Below, in pieces: positions 45,227 through 55,053 of a stretch of 64,000 bases of DNA. The position numbers and the translations under genes were made by a program. Every line of letters starts with the position of its first letter. Positions within the stretch are counted from its first letter, which is position 1. A model generated the notes under the pieces. The model was not told the origin of the DNA and made no database searches. It saw only the letters and a program-made list of their open reading frames with translations. Source of the stretch: Mycolicibacterium lutetiense (GTDB taxonomy: Bacteria; Actinomycetota; Actinomycetes; Mycobacteriales; Mycobacteriaceae); contig NZ_JAGIOP010000002.1 of NCBI RefSeq assembly GCF_017876775.1, positions 2,046,001 through 2,110,000 of the forward strand, in the 5' to 3' direction.

Positions 45227-46574
45227 TGGCCGGCATGATCGACCCGTCCACCACCCACAGCCCCTCGACCCCCAGCACCCGGCAAGTCGGATCGAGTACC
45301 GCCTCAGGTCCTGTCCCCATCGGAGCAGTGCCGGCCAGATGCTGCGATGTCGACCATGACGCATCACCGACTTCAGCTGTGTGACTGACCAATTCGCGAG
45401 CAAGCTCAGTTCCCCGACGCAGCGTCTCGACATCTTCGGCCACCGTGTCGTAGCGGTGCTCGATCACCGGCGCCACCTTCGGGTCGGCCGACGCCAACCG
45501 GACCCGGCCCCGCGACTGCGGCCGCATCAGCGCCACCCCGAGGTGCGGAAGTTCGGCAGGGTCATGGCCGTGCCCGTGCACCATGGCCGCGAAGCCGGCG
45601 GTGTACGGACGCACCTCGATGCCATCGGCGGTGCTGAGCACGGCCTCCAGCGGCGGCAGGTCGCGGGTCGGCGTCCAGGAAACGGGTAGCACCCATTCCG
45701 GATGGTCCACCGTGTTCATACCCACCGGAACCCCGGAGATCACCTCGATGCCGAGCGCCTCCAGCTCGGCCGACGGCCCGATTCCGGACAATAGCAACAG
45801 GTATGCCGATCCGATTGCACCGGCACACAGGACAATTCGATCGGCATGCAGAACGGAGCCGTCACCGCACTGAACTCCGACAGCTCGATTCGCGCGGAAC
45901 AGCACGCGGTCAACCCGGGTGTCGGTCAGCAGCCCCAGATTCGGCCGGCCCAGGGCTGGCTGCAGGTAGGCACCTCCTGGCCCAACCCTGTTGCCGCCGT
46001 TGATGTTCAGCGGAACCGCCCCCACCCCCGCAGGCAGCATCGCACCGGTATCCGAGCCGTTCAGGTCGTCGATCCAGCCGAATCCGGCACTCGCCGCTGC
46101 ATCCACGAATGATGCTGTGCACCCGTCGAATTCACGTACCCGACGGACAGTTATCGGGCCACCGCCCCCGTGCAGGGCGGTGTCGAAATCCAGGTCGGTC
46201 TCGATGGCGCGGAAGTGCGGCAGCACGTCCTGCCAACTCCAGCCCGGCACCGCCCAGGTGTCGAAGTCCGTGGGCAACCCCCGGCAGAAGTAACCGCCAT
46301 TGACCGCCCCGGAGCCACCCACCACCGACCCGCGGATGATCTCGGTGTGCCGGGGCGGGTTGTCGGTCAACACCGACGCATAGTGACGGACCACCGAACT
46401 GGCCGCCCCGATCGGCAGCCGCAGGGCATCGGTGATCTGTGCCGCCACCCGCGGGTCACTGGGCGCCGGGCCGGCCTCCACGATCGTCACCCGGCAGCTG
46501 GGATCGGCGGAAAGCCGTTCAGCCAGAACTGATCCAGCACTTCCGGCACCGACGATCAGGACGTCGCGCTCCAA
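45156..46574 (-). CDS. mftG: Mycofactocin system GMC-family oxidoreductase MftG
   Basis: The product is 472 aa. The FAD-binding motif is DVLIVGAGSAGSVLAERLSADP at the N-terminus; the GMC C-terminal catalytic part includes SWSTSQHLAGTAPMG (His near the flavin). It is the last mft gene. Published work links MftG to re-oxidation of reduced mycofactocin and electron transfer to respiration during growth on alcohols. It starts 6 bp after mftF. The 3' end overlaps the convergent MFS gene. Confidence 0.9.
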   Translation of the reverse strand: MERDVLIVGAGSAGSVLAERLSADPSCRVTIVEAGPAPSDPRVAAQITDALRLPIGAASSVVRHYASVLTDNPPRHTEIIRGSVVGGSGAVNGGYFCRGLPTDFDTWAVPGWSWQDVLPHFRAIETDLDFDTALHGGGGPITVRRVREFDGCTASFVDAAASAGFGWIDDLNGSDTGAMLPAGVGAVPLNINGGNRVGPGGAYLQPALGRPNLGLLTDTRVDRVLFRANRAVGVQCGDGSVLHADRIVLCAGAIGSAYLLLLSGIGPSAELEALGIEVISGVPVGMNTVDHPEWVLPVSWTPTRDLPPLEAVLSTADGIEVRPYTAGFAAMVHGHGHDPAELPHLGVALMRPQSRGRVRLASADPKVAPVIEHRYDTVAEDVETLRRGTELARELVSHTAEVGDASWSTSQHLAGTAPMGTGPEAVLDPTCRVLGVEGLWVVDGSIMPAITSRGPHATIAMIGHRAAEFLST

Positions 46575-46580
46575 TTCCGG

Positions 46581-47993
46581 CTAGCTCCGCAACTGCGGCT
46601 TGAGCGCGCCCAGTTGACGCTCCCGCACCACACCGGTCCACAGGCCGACTCCGTAGGCGAGATCATCGAGACGCTTGAGCAGGATGTGAGTCAGCAGGCC
46701 GACGGGTTTGGTGTCGTCGTCGGCATTACCGCGCCGGGTAGCCCAGTCGACCACGCCGTCGAGCACCGCGGCCACCAGCACCGCATGCCGGGCCCGCCGG
46801 AACATCAGGGCGGCGACCAGGGCGACCGGCCAGTAGTGCCGACAGATCGCCGAACACAGCTGCAGCGCCGCCGACCACAGCCCGCGCGCGGCCACCGCCG
46901 CGACCTCGGTGGGTTCGGGATCGACCGTGCTGAGGGACCGTGCGATGCGCCGGCCGGTGAAGATCGCGATCACAAGCGAGCCGAGGTACCCGAAACCCGA
47001 CCCCATGGCCAGGAGTAGCCACACCATCAACGTCCACCCCGAGATCACCACAGGCGCGGTCTTACCCGGATGCCGAACGCTCAACGGTGCCGCCGACGTG
47101 CCGTAGAAAGCCTTGCGGTTGAACCACTCTCGCAGATCTGTCCGATGGTCATGAGCAACCAGAGCTATCGGCTCGTACCGGAGTCGGGCGCCGGTCTCCA
47201 CCAGTCGCCAACACAGGTCGACATCCTCGCCGGACTGCATTGTCTCGTCGAACCCGCCCACCGCGGCCAGCGCCGAGCGCCGGCAGATGATGGCCGCACT
47301 CGGTACATAGGACACCGGACCGTACGGCACCACCGGCGCCTCCCGCAGTCCGAGATCCAACGACGAACGCACCGCCTCGTACCGGGCCACCACATTGTCG
47401 GCGGTGTGCAGGCCGACGATGCGGGGCGCCACCAACGCCACGGCCGGATCACAGAAGTGTCCGAGCAACGCCTCCAGCCACCCGCGCCGCGGCACCACGT
47501 CGGAGTCGAGGAACCCCACGAAATCGCTCTGCGTCGCCGCCAGACCGGTGTTACGGGCGGCCGCCGGCCCCTTGCTCCGGACGTGCCGGAGCACCTGCAC
47601 ATCGCAGTGCATCCCGGCGAACTCTGATTGCGCCACCGGAACCGCCGAGCCGTCGTCGACCACGATCACCCGCAGACCCCGCAACGCCGCGATCAGCCGG
47701 TGCAGACCGGACACGTTGTCGCGCACCGGAATAATGACCGTCACGTCTCGGTGCGACGGCCCGCTGGGCGGACGGGGATGAGCCACCGTGGCGTCGAGCA
47801 AAGTGCGGGCCAGCTGCGCGCTCTGCGCGTCGTGCACTTCCAGGCGGCCGCCGCTGAGCATGGTCTGCGCCGTCGGCGCGAGCCGCAGCAACCGGGTCGG
47901 CGACCCGCCGAGTAGGGCCGCACCGGCCCCGAGCACCTTGACACGGCGATCCACCTGCACGGCAAAACCGTCGGGCAGCCTCGGTCCGGTCAT
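46581..47993 (-). CDS. mftF: Mycofactocin glycosyltransferase MftF
   Basis: The product is 470 aa from ATG at 47993, which overlaps the mftE stop (ATGA). GT2 domain: [22 protein letters not shown] and the metal-binding DSD in [13 protein letters not shown]. About two C-terminal hydrophobic segments (near 325-360) suggest membrane association. MftF adds beta-1,4-glucose units to premycofactocin. A longer frame upstream is not needed. Confidence 0.93.
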   Translation of the reverse strand: MTGPRLPDGFAVQVDRRVKVLGAGAALLGGSPTRLLRLAPTAQTMLSGGRLEVHDAQSAQLARTLLDATVAHPRPPSGPSHRDVTVIIPVRDNVSGLHRLIAALRGLRVIVVDDGSAVPVAQSEFAGMHCDVQVLRHVRSKGPAAARNTGLAATQSDFVGFLDSDVVPRRGWLEALLGHFCDPAVALVAPRIVGLHTADNVVARYEAVRSSLDLGLREAPVVPYGPVSYVPSAAIICRRSALAAVGGFDETMQSGEDVDLCWRLVETGARLRYEPIALVAHDHRTDLREWFNRKAFYGTSAAPLSVRHPGKTAPVVISGWTLMVWLLLAMGSGFGYLGSLVIAIFTGRRIARSLSTVDPEPTEVAAVAARGLWSAALQLCSAICRHYWPVALVAALMFRRARHAVLVAAVLDGVVDWATRRGNADDDTKPVGLLTHILLKRLDDLAYGVGLWTGVVRERQLGALKPQLRS

Positions 47994-48721
47994 GTCAGCA
48001 ATCCGTTCCGGCCCGGCTCCCACCGCCGTATCCGACCGGCAGAGCCGTTGACCATCTCAGCAAAGATACGCTCCCCCTCGGCGGCCGTGGCGGTAGTCGG
48101 GTCACCCAGTACGCCGACTTCGCTGACCGCCGCGATCCCGCCACTGCGCATCGCCGGCATGAGCTCGGCCAGTGGGGCGGTGTTTCCCGGAGTCAGATAT
48201 CCGGCGGCGACGTCGCCGGGCGAAATATGTAGCAATACAGATGTTTCGGTATGCCCCGCGTGTGCATCGGCGCCCGCGGCCGTGCACGGAACCCAACCGG
48301 CGTCGCGGCCCTCCTCGCGCAACAGGGACACCGCAGCGACCAGCGCCTCGATATTCCCCCCGTGGCCATTGACGAAGACCAGTCGCGACGCCCAGCTCGA
48401 TGCAGAACGTCCGTACTCCAGCAGCAACGATCGCAGCGCCGGGGTGCCGATCGACACCGTGCCGGGAAACCCCTCGTGCTCGCCGCTGGCGCCATAGCAG
48501 ACCGGCGGCGCGACCACCCAGTCACCGTCGACGTGATCGAGCAGGGCGTGCGCAACGGCGGCGGCGATACGTGTGTCGGTATCCAGGGGCAGGTGCGGGC
48601 CATGTTGCTCGGTAGAGCCCACGGGGACCATCAACATTGGCGACAGGCTGTGTAGCTGCTTCGACGTTGAGTTCCCGAGCCCGCTGGGAAAAGCCACGTG
48701 CCGATGGTAGGCCGAATTCAC
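47990..48721 (-). CDS. mftE: Mycofactocin precursor peptide peptidase MftE (creatininase family)
   Basis: The product is 243 aa. It starts MNSAYHRHV, as in other mycobacterial MftE. The creatininase-family metal site is [16 protein letters not shown] (Glu, His, Asp) plus FVNGHGGN. MftE cleaves the modified MftA to release the C-terminal Val-Tyr-derived core (AHDP). It lies 131 bp after mftD, the only sizeable gap in the mft operon. The 4-bp overlap with mftF implies coupling. Confidence 0.93.
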   Translation of the reverse strand: MNSAYHRHVAFPSGLGNSTSKQLHSLSPMLMVPVGSTEQHGPHLPLDTDTRIAAAVAHALLDHVDGDWVVAPPVCYGASGEHEGFPGTVSIGTPALRSLLLEYGRSASSWASRLVFVNGHGGNIEALVAAVSLLREEGRDAGWVPCTAAGADAHAGHTETSVLLHISPGDVAAGYLTPGNTAPLAELMPAMRSGGIAAVSEVGVLGDPTTATAAEGERIFAEMVNGSAGRIRRWEPGRNGLLT

Positions 48722-48852
48722 CTACTGTGCGCCAATTGTTGGTGCACAGGCAGCAATTGATTTGCCATAGCCTTGCCGGCACCGCCCGTAGGCATCACGT
48801 ACGTCCCTCCCGCCACCCCTGTCACGCTGCACCTTAGGGTGACGGTAAGCCG

Positions 48853-50046
48853 TCAGGCGCCGGTTCGCGGCACACCGAGCACTCGGGTGAAGCCTTCCGG
48901 GACCAGGATGTCGTCGGGTGTCAGGTCGTGGATCGAGGACTTGCCCAACCCGCGCAACGCGGAGTCGATGCCACCGCTGAGGATGTCCAACACATTCTCG
49001 ACACCCGCCTGGCCGTTGGCGGCGAGGCCCCACAGATAGGCGCGTCCGATCATGACGGCCCGGGCGCCCAGCGCCACGGCCTTGACGACATCGCTGCCCC
49101 GGCGGATCCCGCCGTCCAGCAAAACCTCGACCTGATCGCCCACCGCATCGGCGATGGCGGGCAGGCAGCGGATCGACGCCGGGGTGCCGTCTAGGTTGTT
49201 GCCGCCGTGGTTGGACACCGTGATCGCCGAAACACCCGCATCCACGGCACGTTTGGCGTCGTCGACACGCACCATGCCCTTGAGCAGGAACGGCGCGTCG
49301 CCCCACTGCTCACGCAGCCAGGCGATGTCCTCCCAGGTCGGGGGCGGCGTGCCCATCCACTGCCCGTAGGCCTCGAAGAAGGTCGGCCCGGGCTCGCCGG
49401 CCCGGCCCTGGTTCGGCACCCGCAGGTCCGGCGGACGCAGGTGCTTACCGAAGCTCCACAGCCAGCGCGGTTTGGTGAGCACCTCCGGGGACATCTTGAT
49501 GATCTGCTTGAGATCCATACGCTCCGGGATCTTCGGGCTACCCCAGTCGCGGCCGTGGGAGAAGCTCCAGTCGGTCGTGGCGATGAGCCCGACGGCGCCG
49601 GCGTCCTTGGCCCGCTGCACCCGCTCGGCGATCTCGTCGCGGGACCCGAGCCAGTAGATCTGGAAGAAGATCTTGTCGTTGACGGCGGTGACTTCTTCCA
49701 TCGGCTTGCTGGCGAACGAGGACAGCCCCATGGCGGTGCCCCGTGCCGCCGCCGCCCGGGCCACGGCCACCTCACCGTCGGGGTCGACGGCCTGCACTCC
49801 GGTCGGCGAAATGATGACCGGCATCGAAATGTCTTGGCCCATCACGGTTGTCGCCATCTCACGCTTCTCGGTGGCACCCACCACGTGCGGTGCGAAACCG
49901 AGCTCGGCGAACGACTCGACATTGTCGGTGACCGTCACGCCCTTTTCGCTGGCGGAGATCAGCGATGAGTAGGCAGACTTGGGGAGCCGCTTCTTCGCCC
50001 GTTGCTGGGCGATGGCGACGGTCTCGAACCAGGTATCACGAGCCAT
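48853..50046 (-). CDS. mftD: Premycofactocin synthase MftD (FMN-dependent)
   Basis: The product is 397 aa, of the alpha-hydroxyacid dehydrogenase/FMN TIM-barrel family. The catalytic His/FMN region is ITVSNHGGNNLDGTPASI, followed by VLLDGGIRRGSDVVKAVALGARAVMIGR, the phosphate-binding part. MftD oxidatively deaminates AHDP to give premycofactocin, the redox-active dione. It lies 4 bp after mftC. Confidence 0.94.
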   Translation of the reverse strand: MARDTWFETVAIAQQRAKKRLPKSAYSSLISASEKGVTVTDNVESFAELGFAPHVVGATEKREMATTVMGQDISMPVIISPTGVQAVDPDGEVAVARAAAARGTAMGLSSFASKPMEEVTAVNDKIFFQIYWLGSRDEIAERVQRAKDAGAVGLIATTDWSFSHGRDWGSPKIPERMDLKQIIKMSPEVLTKPRWLWSFGKHLRPPDLRVPNQGRAGEPGPTFFEAYGQWMGTPPPTWEDIAWLREQWGDAPFLLKGMVRVDDAKRAVDAGVSAITVSNHGGNNLDGTPASIRCLPAIADAVGDQVEVLLDGGIRRGSDVVKAVALGARAVMIGRAYLWGLAANGQAGVENVLDILSGGIDSALRGLGKSSIHDLTPDDILVPEGFTRVLGVPRTGA

Positions 50047-50050
50047 GGAT

Positions 50051-51253
50051 TTACACCGGACTTTCGTTACAGATTCGGGCGGGCGGCATGGTCAGCAACT
50101 TCAGTGCCACCGGGCCCTGCTTGGTGCCGCGGGAGTGATCCCCGCTGGGCTTGGGTTTGATGCGCTCGGCCGCCAGGGCCGGCTCACCCCAGCCTTCGAC
50201 ACACTCGGGGTCCGGCCCGTCCATCGGCAGACCGGTGAAGAACTTGGCCGCCATGCAGCCGCCGCGGCAGGCGTCGTAGTGCCCGCAGCCACTGCAGGCG
50301 CCGGCCGACTGAGGCTCGCGCAGCTCGCGGAACAACGGGGAGTTCTGCCAGACGTTCTGGAATCCGGCGCCAAAGCCGGTGTCTTCCAGGATGTTTCCGG
50401 CGAGGAACTTGTCGTGGATGGCGAACGGGCAGGCATAGACGTCGCCCACCGGATCGATCAGGCACACCACTCGGCCGGCACCACACAGGTTCAGCCCGGC
50501 CAGCGCGCCGGGCTCGCCCAGGCCCGACAGGTGGAAGAACGAGTCACCGGTCAGCACCCGCTCACCGCGGGCGACCAACCAGTTGTACAGCTGGCGCTGC
50601 TGGTCCGGGGTGGGGTGCAGCTCGTCCCAGACGTCGGCGCCCCGGCCCGACGGGCGCAGCCGGGTGATCCGCAGCGTGGCACCGTAGCGGTCGGCCAGCG
50701 CCTTGAACTCGTCGAGCTGGTCGACGTTGTGGCGGGTCACCACCACCGAGATCTTGGCATCGGAAAAGCCTGCGGCGGCAAGGTTTTCCAGCGCGCGCAC
50801 GGCCATGTCGAATGAGCCCTTGCCACGCACCGCGTCGTTGACCTCGGCATTGGCGCCGTCCAGGGAGATCTGCACGTCGACGTAGTCGCTGGCAGCGAGT
50901 TTCGCGGCCACCTCGGGCGTGATGCGCACCCCGTTGGTGGAGAACTTGACCCCGACGTGATGCTCGGTCGCGTAGTCGACCAGTTCCCAGAAGTCCGGGC
51001 GCACAGTCGGTTCGCCACCACCGATGTTCACATAGAACACCTGCATGCGTTCCAGCTCGTCGATGATGTCCTTGCACTGCTGGGTGGACAGTTCGCGCGG
51101 ATCGCGCTTACCCGAAGAGGACAGGCAGTGCACGCAAGCCAGGTTGCAGGCGTAGGTGAGCTCCCAGGTCAGGCAGATCGGGGCGTCGAGTCCGTGTTCG
51201 AACTGCTCGACGAGCCTTGGAACAGGCGTGCGCGCGGGCGCAACAGAAGTCAT
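50051..51253 (-). CDS. mftC: Mycofactocin radical SAM maturase MftC
   Basis: The product is 400 aa. The radical SAM cluster motif is C36-x3-C40-x2-C43 (CNLACVHC). A C-terminal SPASM domain supplies ligands for auxiliary Fe-S clusters (GLNLCGAG, YACPFAI, GACSGCGHYDACRGGC). MftC decarboxylates and crosslinks the C-terminal Val-Tyr of MftA. The ATG at 51253 overlaps the mftB stop by 4 bp; the longer open frame upstream runs through mftB and mftA in another frame. Confidence 0.95.
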   Translation of the reverse strand: MTSVAPARTPVPRLVEQFEHGLDAPICLTWELTYACNLACVHCLSSSGKRDPRELSTQQCKDIIDELERMQVFYVNIGGGEPTVRPDFWELVDYATEHHVGVKFSTNGVRITPEVAAKLAASDYVDVQISLDGANAEVNDAVRGKGSFDMAVRALENLAAAGFSDAKISVVVTRHNVDQLDEFKALADRYGATLRITRLRPSGRGADVWDELHPTPDQQRQLYNWLVARGERVLTGDSFFHLSGLGEPGALAGLNLCGAGRVVCLIDPVGDVYACPFAIHDKFLAGNILEDTGFGAGFQNVWQNSPLFRELREPQSAGACSGCGHYDACRGGCMAAKFFTGLPMDGPDPECVEGWGEPALAAERIKPKPSGDHSRGTKQGPVALKLLTMPPARICNESPV

Positions 51254-51564
51254 TGTGGATTCCCGGGGATGAGCATCTTCGAGGACACCAGCACGCTCAG
51301 CGCGTGGAGGTAGGGGCCTTGGTCGGCGTCGGCGATGCCGACCGCGCGACATGCGGACCGGGCGTCGGGGTGATCCGCCAGAGCGTTGACCACCTCGACG
51401 ACCGTCCGGTTCTTCAGAAACGACAGCTTGCGGGTTCCGAAGTGATACAGCAGGGCGCCGAACGGCTCCGGCCGCACCGCCACCTGGTGGTGTAACCGCC
51501 AGCTGGAGTCCGGGTCGAAGACCACGCCGGTTTGCGCAGCCGTATCGGCGACCTGTGTGGACAC
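51250..51564 (-). CDS. mftB: Mycofactocin peptide chaperone MftB (RRE)
   Basis: The product is 104 aa from GTG at 51564, two bases after the mftA stop. It has the PqqD-like RiPP recognition element fold: SWRLHHQVAVRPEPFGALLYHFGTRKLSFLKNRTVVEVVNAL. MftB binds MftA and presents it to MftC. It is coupled to mftC. Confidence 0.92.
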   Translation of the reverse strand: MSTQVADTAAQTGVVFDPDSSWRLHHQVAVRPEPFGALLYHFGTRKLSFLKNRTVVEVVNALADHPDARSACRAVGIADADQGPYLHALSVLVSSKMLIPGNPQ

Positions 51565-51566
51565 GG

Positions 51567-51662
51567 TCAGTAAACCCCGCACATACCGTCGATCGAGACC
51601 TCTTCGACGAGCGTCTCGGTGACGAGCTGGGTTTCGGTTTCTGCCTGCGGGTTTTGATCCAT
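51567..51662 (-). CDS. mftA: Mycofactocin precursor peptide MftA
   Basis: The product is 31 aa. The leader is acidic and Thr/Glu rich ([18 protein letters not shown]), ending with the invariant core ...SIDGMCGVY, of which the last Val-Tyr becomes the cofactor. The ATG at 51662 has AAAGG upstream. It is the first gene of the mftABCDEFG operon, divergent from mftR. Confidence 0.93.
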   Translation of the reverse strand: MDQNPQAETETQLVTETLVEEVSIDGMCGVY

Positions 51663-51698
51663 GAATCGCACCTTTCCGGTAACTGTGGGTCTCGACAA

Positions 51699-51716
51699 TT
51701 GTGACCTGAGTCGCAA
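51699..51716. promoter_or_regulatory. Candidate MftR operator
   Basis: TTGTGAC, CTGA, GTCGCAA: 7-bp arms with one mismatch, in the 93-bp region between divergent mftA and mftR. MftR is reported to repress the mft locus and to be relieved by long-chain acyl-CoA. This is the only clear dyad in the gap. Confidence 0.5.
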
Positions 51717-51755
51717 TAATATGGCATCGAGTGCACAAATGGAAGGGCGGGTTCT

Positions 51756-52364
51756 ATGCAGCAGGCGTCCGGGCCCCGTGTCGGTCGGCGTCCGTCCACC
51801 ACGCAGGACCACATCACCGACGTCGCACTGGAACTGTTCGCCGCCCACGGCTTCGACGAGGTCAGTGTCGACGACGTGGCCAAAGCCTCCGGCATCGCGC
51901 GACGCACGCTGTTCCGCTACTACTCCTCCAAGAACGCCATCCCCTGGGGAGACTTCGACGCGCACCTGCAGCACCTGCGCGACCTACTCGCCGCGCTGAG
52001 CACCGAGATCCCGCTGGCCGAAGCACTGCGCGAAGCGCTGCTGTCGTTCAACACCTACGACGCCCAGGAGATGGCCCAACACCGCCGGCGCATGCGCGTC
52101 ATCCTGGAAACCGCGGGGCTGCAGGCGTATTCGATGACGATGTACGCCGGCTGGCGTGAGGTCATCGCGACCTACGTGGCACAACGCATCGGCGCGACCC
52201 CCGGCGACCTGATGCCGCAGACCGTGGGCTGGCTCATGCTGGGCGTCGCGCTGTCGGCCTATGAGCACTGGCTAGCCGATGAGTCGGTCGCACTGGCCGG
52301 CGCCATTGCCGAAGCCTTCGAGCTGGCGCGGCCCGGCCTGGAAGCCCTGCCCGCCGACACCTGA
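51756..52364 (+). CDS. mftR: Mycofactocin system TetR regulator MftR
   Basis: The product is 202 aa. The HTH is [29 protein letters not shown], whose [11 protein letters not shown] pattern is characteristic of MftR-like regulators. It is divergent from mftA. In M. smegmatis MftR represses mft genes and responds to long-chain acyl-CoA. The last 106 bp overlap antisense the 3' end of the PhyH-like gene. Confidence 0.92.
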   Translation: MQQASGPRVGRRPSTTQDHITDVALELFAAHGFDEVSVDDVAKASGIARRTLFRYYSSKNAIPWGDFDAHLQHLRDLLAALSTEIPLAEALREALLSFNTYDAQEMAQHRRRMRVILETAGLQAYSMTMYAGWREVIATYVAQRIGATPGDLMPQTVGWLMLGVALSAYEHWLADESVALAGAIAEAFELARPGLEALPADT

Positions 52365-53104
52365 TCCGGCGGTATCCCGTCCCACACGGAGGCAAGCGCG
52401 GCCGGTCCCTGCGGACCGAGCCTCTCGGTGAGCATGATCGGCGTCTGCGACATGAAACGCGGTGTGCTGCCGCGATGCACGTCGGCGGCGTGCGCCGTGA
52501 ACGGATGCAGCACGTACATATCGCCGGGCCGGCCGGTCGCGTGGGCCACCGGACATGTTCGGCTGGCCTCGTCCACCACGGCACCGGCTTCCAGGAACGC
52601 GACGGGATCGGGCCCCAGCACCCGGGCAACCTCACGATGGGAACCCACCCGGATCCGCGTCGGCGCATCGAGAGGTCCCACCTCCGACAGCAGGGTCAAC
52701 ACCAGGACGGTGTGCGGACGTCCGCTGACGGTCCACTCACCGCCCGGCAGCGGGGTGTTGGCGTCGATGTGCCAGCCCCGGTCCTCCGCAGGCGGATCGA
52801 CCGGAAACCGGACCGGGATGTTGCCCAGGGCGCCAGGCCGCAGCCAACCTCCGTGTCCGCAGATCGCGTCGAGGGCATCGGTGAGCGCGACATTGCCCAC
52901 CAGTTGCCGAAACGGGCCGGTACCGGTCAGGTCAGCCGCCCACACCGCCGGACTGGTCCACGACGCCGGCGCATCCGGAGACAGCCCGATCTGCGTCCAG
53001 AGCAGATCCCGGGCCGCATCGGCGATTTCGGCCGGAGCGGCCTGTTCGACCTTGACGAACCCGTCCCGCTTGAATACCTCGACATCCACCACACCAACCA
53101 CCAT
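52259..53104 (-). CDS. Phytanoyl-CoA dioxygenase (PhyH)-like Fe(II)/2-oxoglutarate oxygenase
   Basis: The product is 281 aa from ATG at 53104. The iron triad is H-x-D in [10 protein letters not shown] and the distal His in [14 protein letters not shown]; an Arg that can bind 2-oxoglutarate follows (TPRFMSQTP). Family members hydroxylate CoA thioesters or natural products. The final 35 residues (after IPPDQV) are Ala/Ser/Arg-rich, lack domain character and are encoded entirely antisense to mftR. They may be a read-through extension after loss of an earlier stop. The substrate is unknown. Confidence 0.8.
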   Translation of the reverse strand: MVVGVVDVEVFKRDGFVKVEQAAPAEIADAARDLLWTQIGLSPDAPASWTSPAVWAADLTGTGPFRQLVGNVALTDALDAICGHGGWLRPGALGNIPVRFPVDPPAEDRGWHIDANTPLPGGEWTVSGRPHTVLVLTLLSEVGPLDAPTRIRVGSHREVARVLGPDPVAFLEAGAVVDEASRTCPVAHATGRPGDMYVLHPFTAHAADVHRGSTPRFMSQTPIMLTERLGPQGPAALASVWDGIPPDQVSAGRASRPGRASSKASAMAPASATDSSASQCS

Positions 53105-53198
53105 GACGCACCCCGACTGACCGGCGCCACCGAATTTCCCGCGAAAAAACTTCACCCAAGACCGTCGGAGTTCGGTGCCCGGCGGCGACGATAAGGGT

Positions 53199-53714
53199 GT
53201 GAGCGCCGAAACAGACGCTCCGCGGGCGCTGCTGAGGTGCTACGACGAGGCCCTGCCGGCGGTGTACGGCTACTTCGTACGCCGGTGCGGCGACCGCGGA
53301 ACCGCCGAGGACCTGACGTCGGAGACGTTCCTGGCCGCCATGGACGCGGCCCGCAGACCGTCGCCGCCACCGATCTCGGTGGCCTGGTTGATCGGGGTGG
53401 CCAGGCACAAGCTCGCCGACCACTACCGCCGCCGCCACGACCGGTTCACCGTGCCGGTGGCCGAACTACCCGAACCCGTCGACCCGGCCGATGACTGGGA
53501 TGCCGAGCTGGATCGCATTGTCGCCGAATCGGTTTTGGCTCGGCTACCCGAACAGCACCGCACCGTGCTCGCCCTGCGCTACCTCGACGACCGCTCGGTG
53601 CCCGAGTGCGCGGAGTTGATCGGCCGCACAGTGCACGCCACCGAGGCCCTGCTGGTCCGGGCCCGCCGCGCCTTCAGAGCGCAGTACCCGACACCGGAAG
53701 GAGGGACGTCGTGA
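53199..53714 (+). CDS. ECF-type sigma-70 family factor
   Basis: The product is 171 aa from GTG at 53199; GTG at 53175 is an in-frame alternative with a GGAG upstream. Sigma region 2 is near VYGYFVRRCGDRGTAEDLTSETFLAAM. Region 4 is ARLPEQHRTVLALRYLDDRSVPECAELIGRTVHATEALLVRARRAFR. The stop overlaps the VOC-protein start (GTGA), so the pair is coupled. No zinc-type anti-sigma gene is adjacent. The VOC protein occupies the position where an anti-sigma factor would normally be. Confidence 0.88.
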   Translation: MSAETDAPRALLRCYDEALPAVYGYFVRRCGDRGTAEDLTSETFLAAMDAARRPSPPPISVAWLIGVARHKLADHYRRRHDRFTVPVAELPEPVDPADDWDAELDRIVAESVLARLPEQHRTVLALRYLDDRSVPECAELIGRTVHATEALLVRARRAFRAQYPTPEGGTS

Positions 53715-54991
53715 TCAACAGCCACGATCCGTTGACCGTGCTGAGCGGCGACGACCACCCGGTATCCCCCGACCCGGCGTTCGCGGCCCGGCTGCGCGCG
53801 CGGCTGGAATCGGCCCTCACCCTTCCCGACCACACCGAAGGAGTCGACATGAGTGGAACCGAAACTGCCATCGCCGAACTGAACCAGCCGACCGCTGCGC
53901 CGGTGGCCCCACGATCTGCCGTCGTGGCCTACTTGACCGTTCCCGATGCCCGGGCCGCGATCGCCTGGTACATCGATGCGCTCGGTGCAGTTCAGGTCGG
54001 TGAGCCGATCGTCATGGACGACGGCCGCATCGGCCATGCCGAGCTCGCACTGGCCGGCGGCGTGTTCTACCTGGCCGACGAGTATCCCGAGATCGGCCTT
54101 AAAGGACCCACACCACAGGCGAATTCGGTGAGCTTGATGCTGGAAGTACCCGACACCGACACCGCCCTGGAGCGGGCTCGCATGCTGGGTGCGCAGGTGC
54201 AGCGGGAACCGTACGAGAACTACGGCACCCGCAACGCGGCGATCATCGACCCGTCCGGCCACCGCTGGATGCTGTCCGGGCCGGTCACCGGGGCCGGCGT
54301 GCCCATCCAGCACGGCGACGTCGGGTACGTCTCGGTCTGGGCCCCCGATGCCGAACGTGCCGCAGCCTTCTACGGCCACGTGCTGGGTTGGACCTACGAC
54401 GCCGTCACCGGCCAGGTCACCAACACGCGACAGCCCATCGGCATCTTCGGCGTCGCAGGCCCCGGCAACCTGTTCTGCTGCTATGCGGTGACCGATCTGG
54501 ACGGGGCCCGCCAGGCGATCCTGGCCGGTGGTGGCCAACCCGGCCAGACCCGGGAATTCGACTTCGGCACCGTGCTGGACGCCACCGATCCGGCCGGCAC
54601 ACCGTTCGCGGTGTTCCTGCCCGCTCCGGGCACGCCGCGACCGGACCTGAACGGCGCAGGGCCAGGCGAACTTTCGTACCTCACCTACGAGGCACCTGAC
54701 GCGGCGGCGTTCAAGGCGTTCTACAGCCGGCTGTTCTTCTGGACCTTCGAACCCGGCCGAGTCGCCGACGGGTGGGGCGTGCAGGGCAGTCAGCCGATGT
54801 CGGGGATGGCCGGCGGCGGCGCACGTGCCGTAGCCGTACCGATGTGGACGGTCGCCGATATCGACGCCGCGGTCGCCCGCGTCATTGGGGCCGGCGGCAC
54901 CGTGCTGCAGCAGCCGTCACGACAGCCCTACGGATTGATGGCCGAGTGCACCGACGACCAGGGTGGCCGGTTCTACCTCGGCCAGTTCTAG
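53711..54991 (+). CDS. Triple VOC (glyoxalase-fold) protein with sigma-linked N-terminal segment
   Basis: The product is 426 aa from GTG at 53711, overlapping the sigma stop by 4 bp. Residues 1-46 contain a segment PVSPDPAFAARLRARLESAL, often seen in proteins encoded next to actinobacterial ECF sigma genes. Three VOC modules follow: about 70-190, 204-305 and 320-426. A second start at Met47 (53849) has a very good ribosome binding site (GAAGGAG), so a form lacking the segment may also be made. Function could be ligand sensing or binding; enzyme activity is not evident. Confidence 0.85.
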   Translation: MINSHDPLTVLSGDDHPVSPDPAFAARLRARLESALTLPDHTEGVDMSGTETAIAELNQPTAAPVAPRSAVVAYLTVPDARAAIAWYIDALGAVQVGEPIVMDDGRIGHAELALAGGVFYLADEYPEIGLKGPTPQANSVSLMLEVPDTDTALERARMLGAQVQREPYENYGTRNAAIIDPSGHRWMLSGPVTGAGVPIQHGDVGYVSVWAPDAERAAAFYGHVLGWTYDAVTGQVTNTRQPIGIFGVAGPGNLFCCYAVTDLDGARQAILAGGGQPGQTREFDFGTVLDATDPAGTPFAVFLPAPGTPRPDLNGAGPGELSYLTYEAPDAAAFKAFYSRLFFWTFEPGRVADGWGVQGSQPMSGMAGGGARAVAVPMWTVADIDAAVARVIGAGGTVLQQPSRQPYGLMAECTDDQGGRFYLGQF

Positions 54992-54992
54992 A

Positions 54993-55045
54993 GCGATTTG
55001 GGTGCGTTCACCGGCGCTCACCGCCGATGAACGCACCCAAATCGC
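54993..55045. terminator. Convergent inverted-repeat terminator
   Basis: 18-bp perfect arms GCGATTTGGGTGCGTTCA (54993-55010) and its complement (55028-55045) around a 17-nt loop. It lies exactly between the converging stops of the VOC gene (54991) and the ferredoxin reductase gene (55054). There is no T-run, so it may work by other means than classic intrinsic termination. Confidence 0.8.
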
Positions 55046-55053
55046 GGGGAAAG

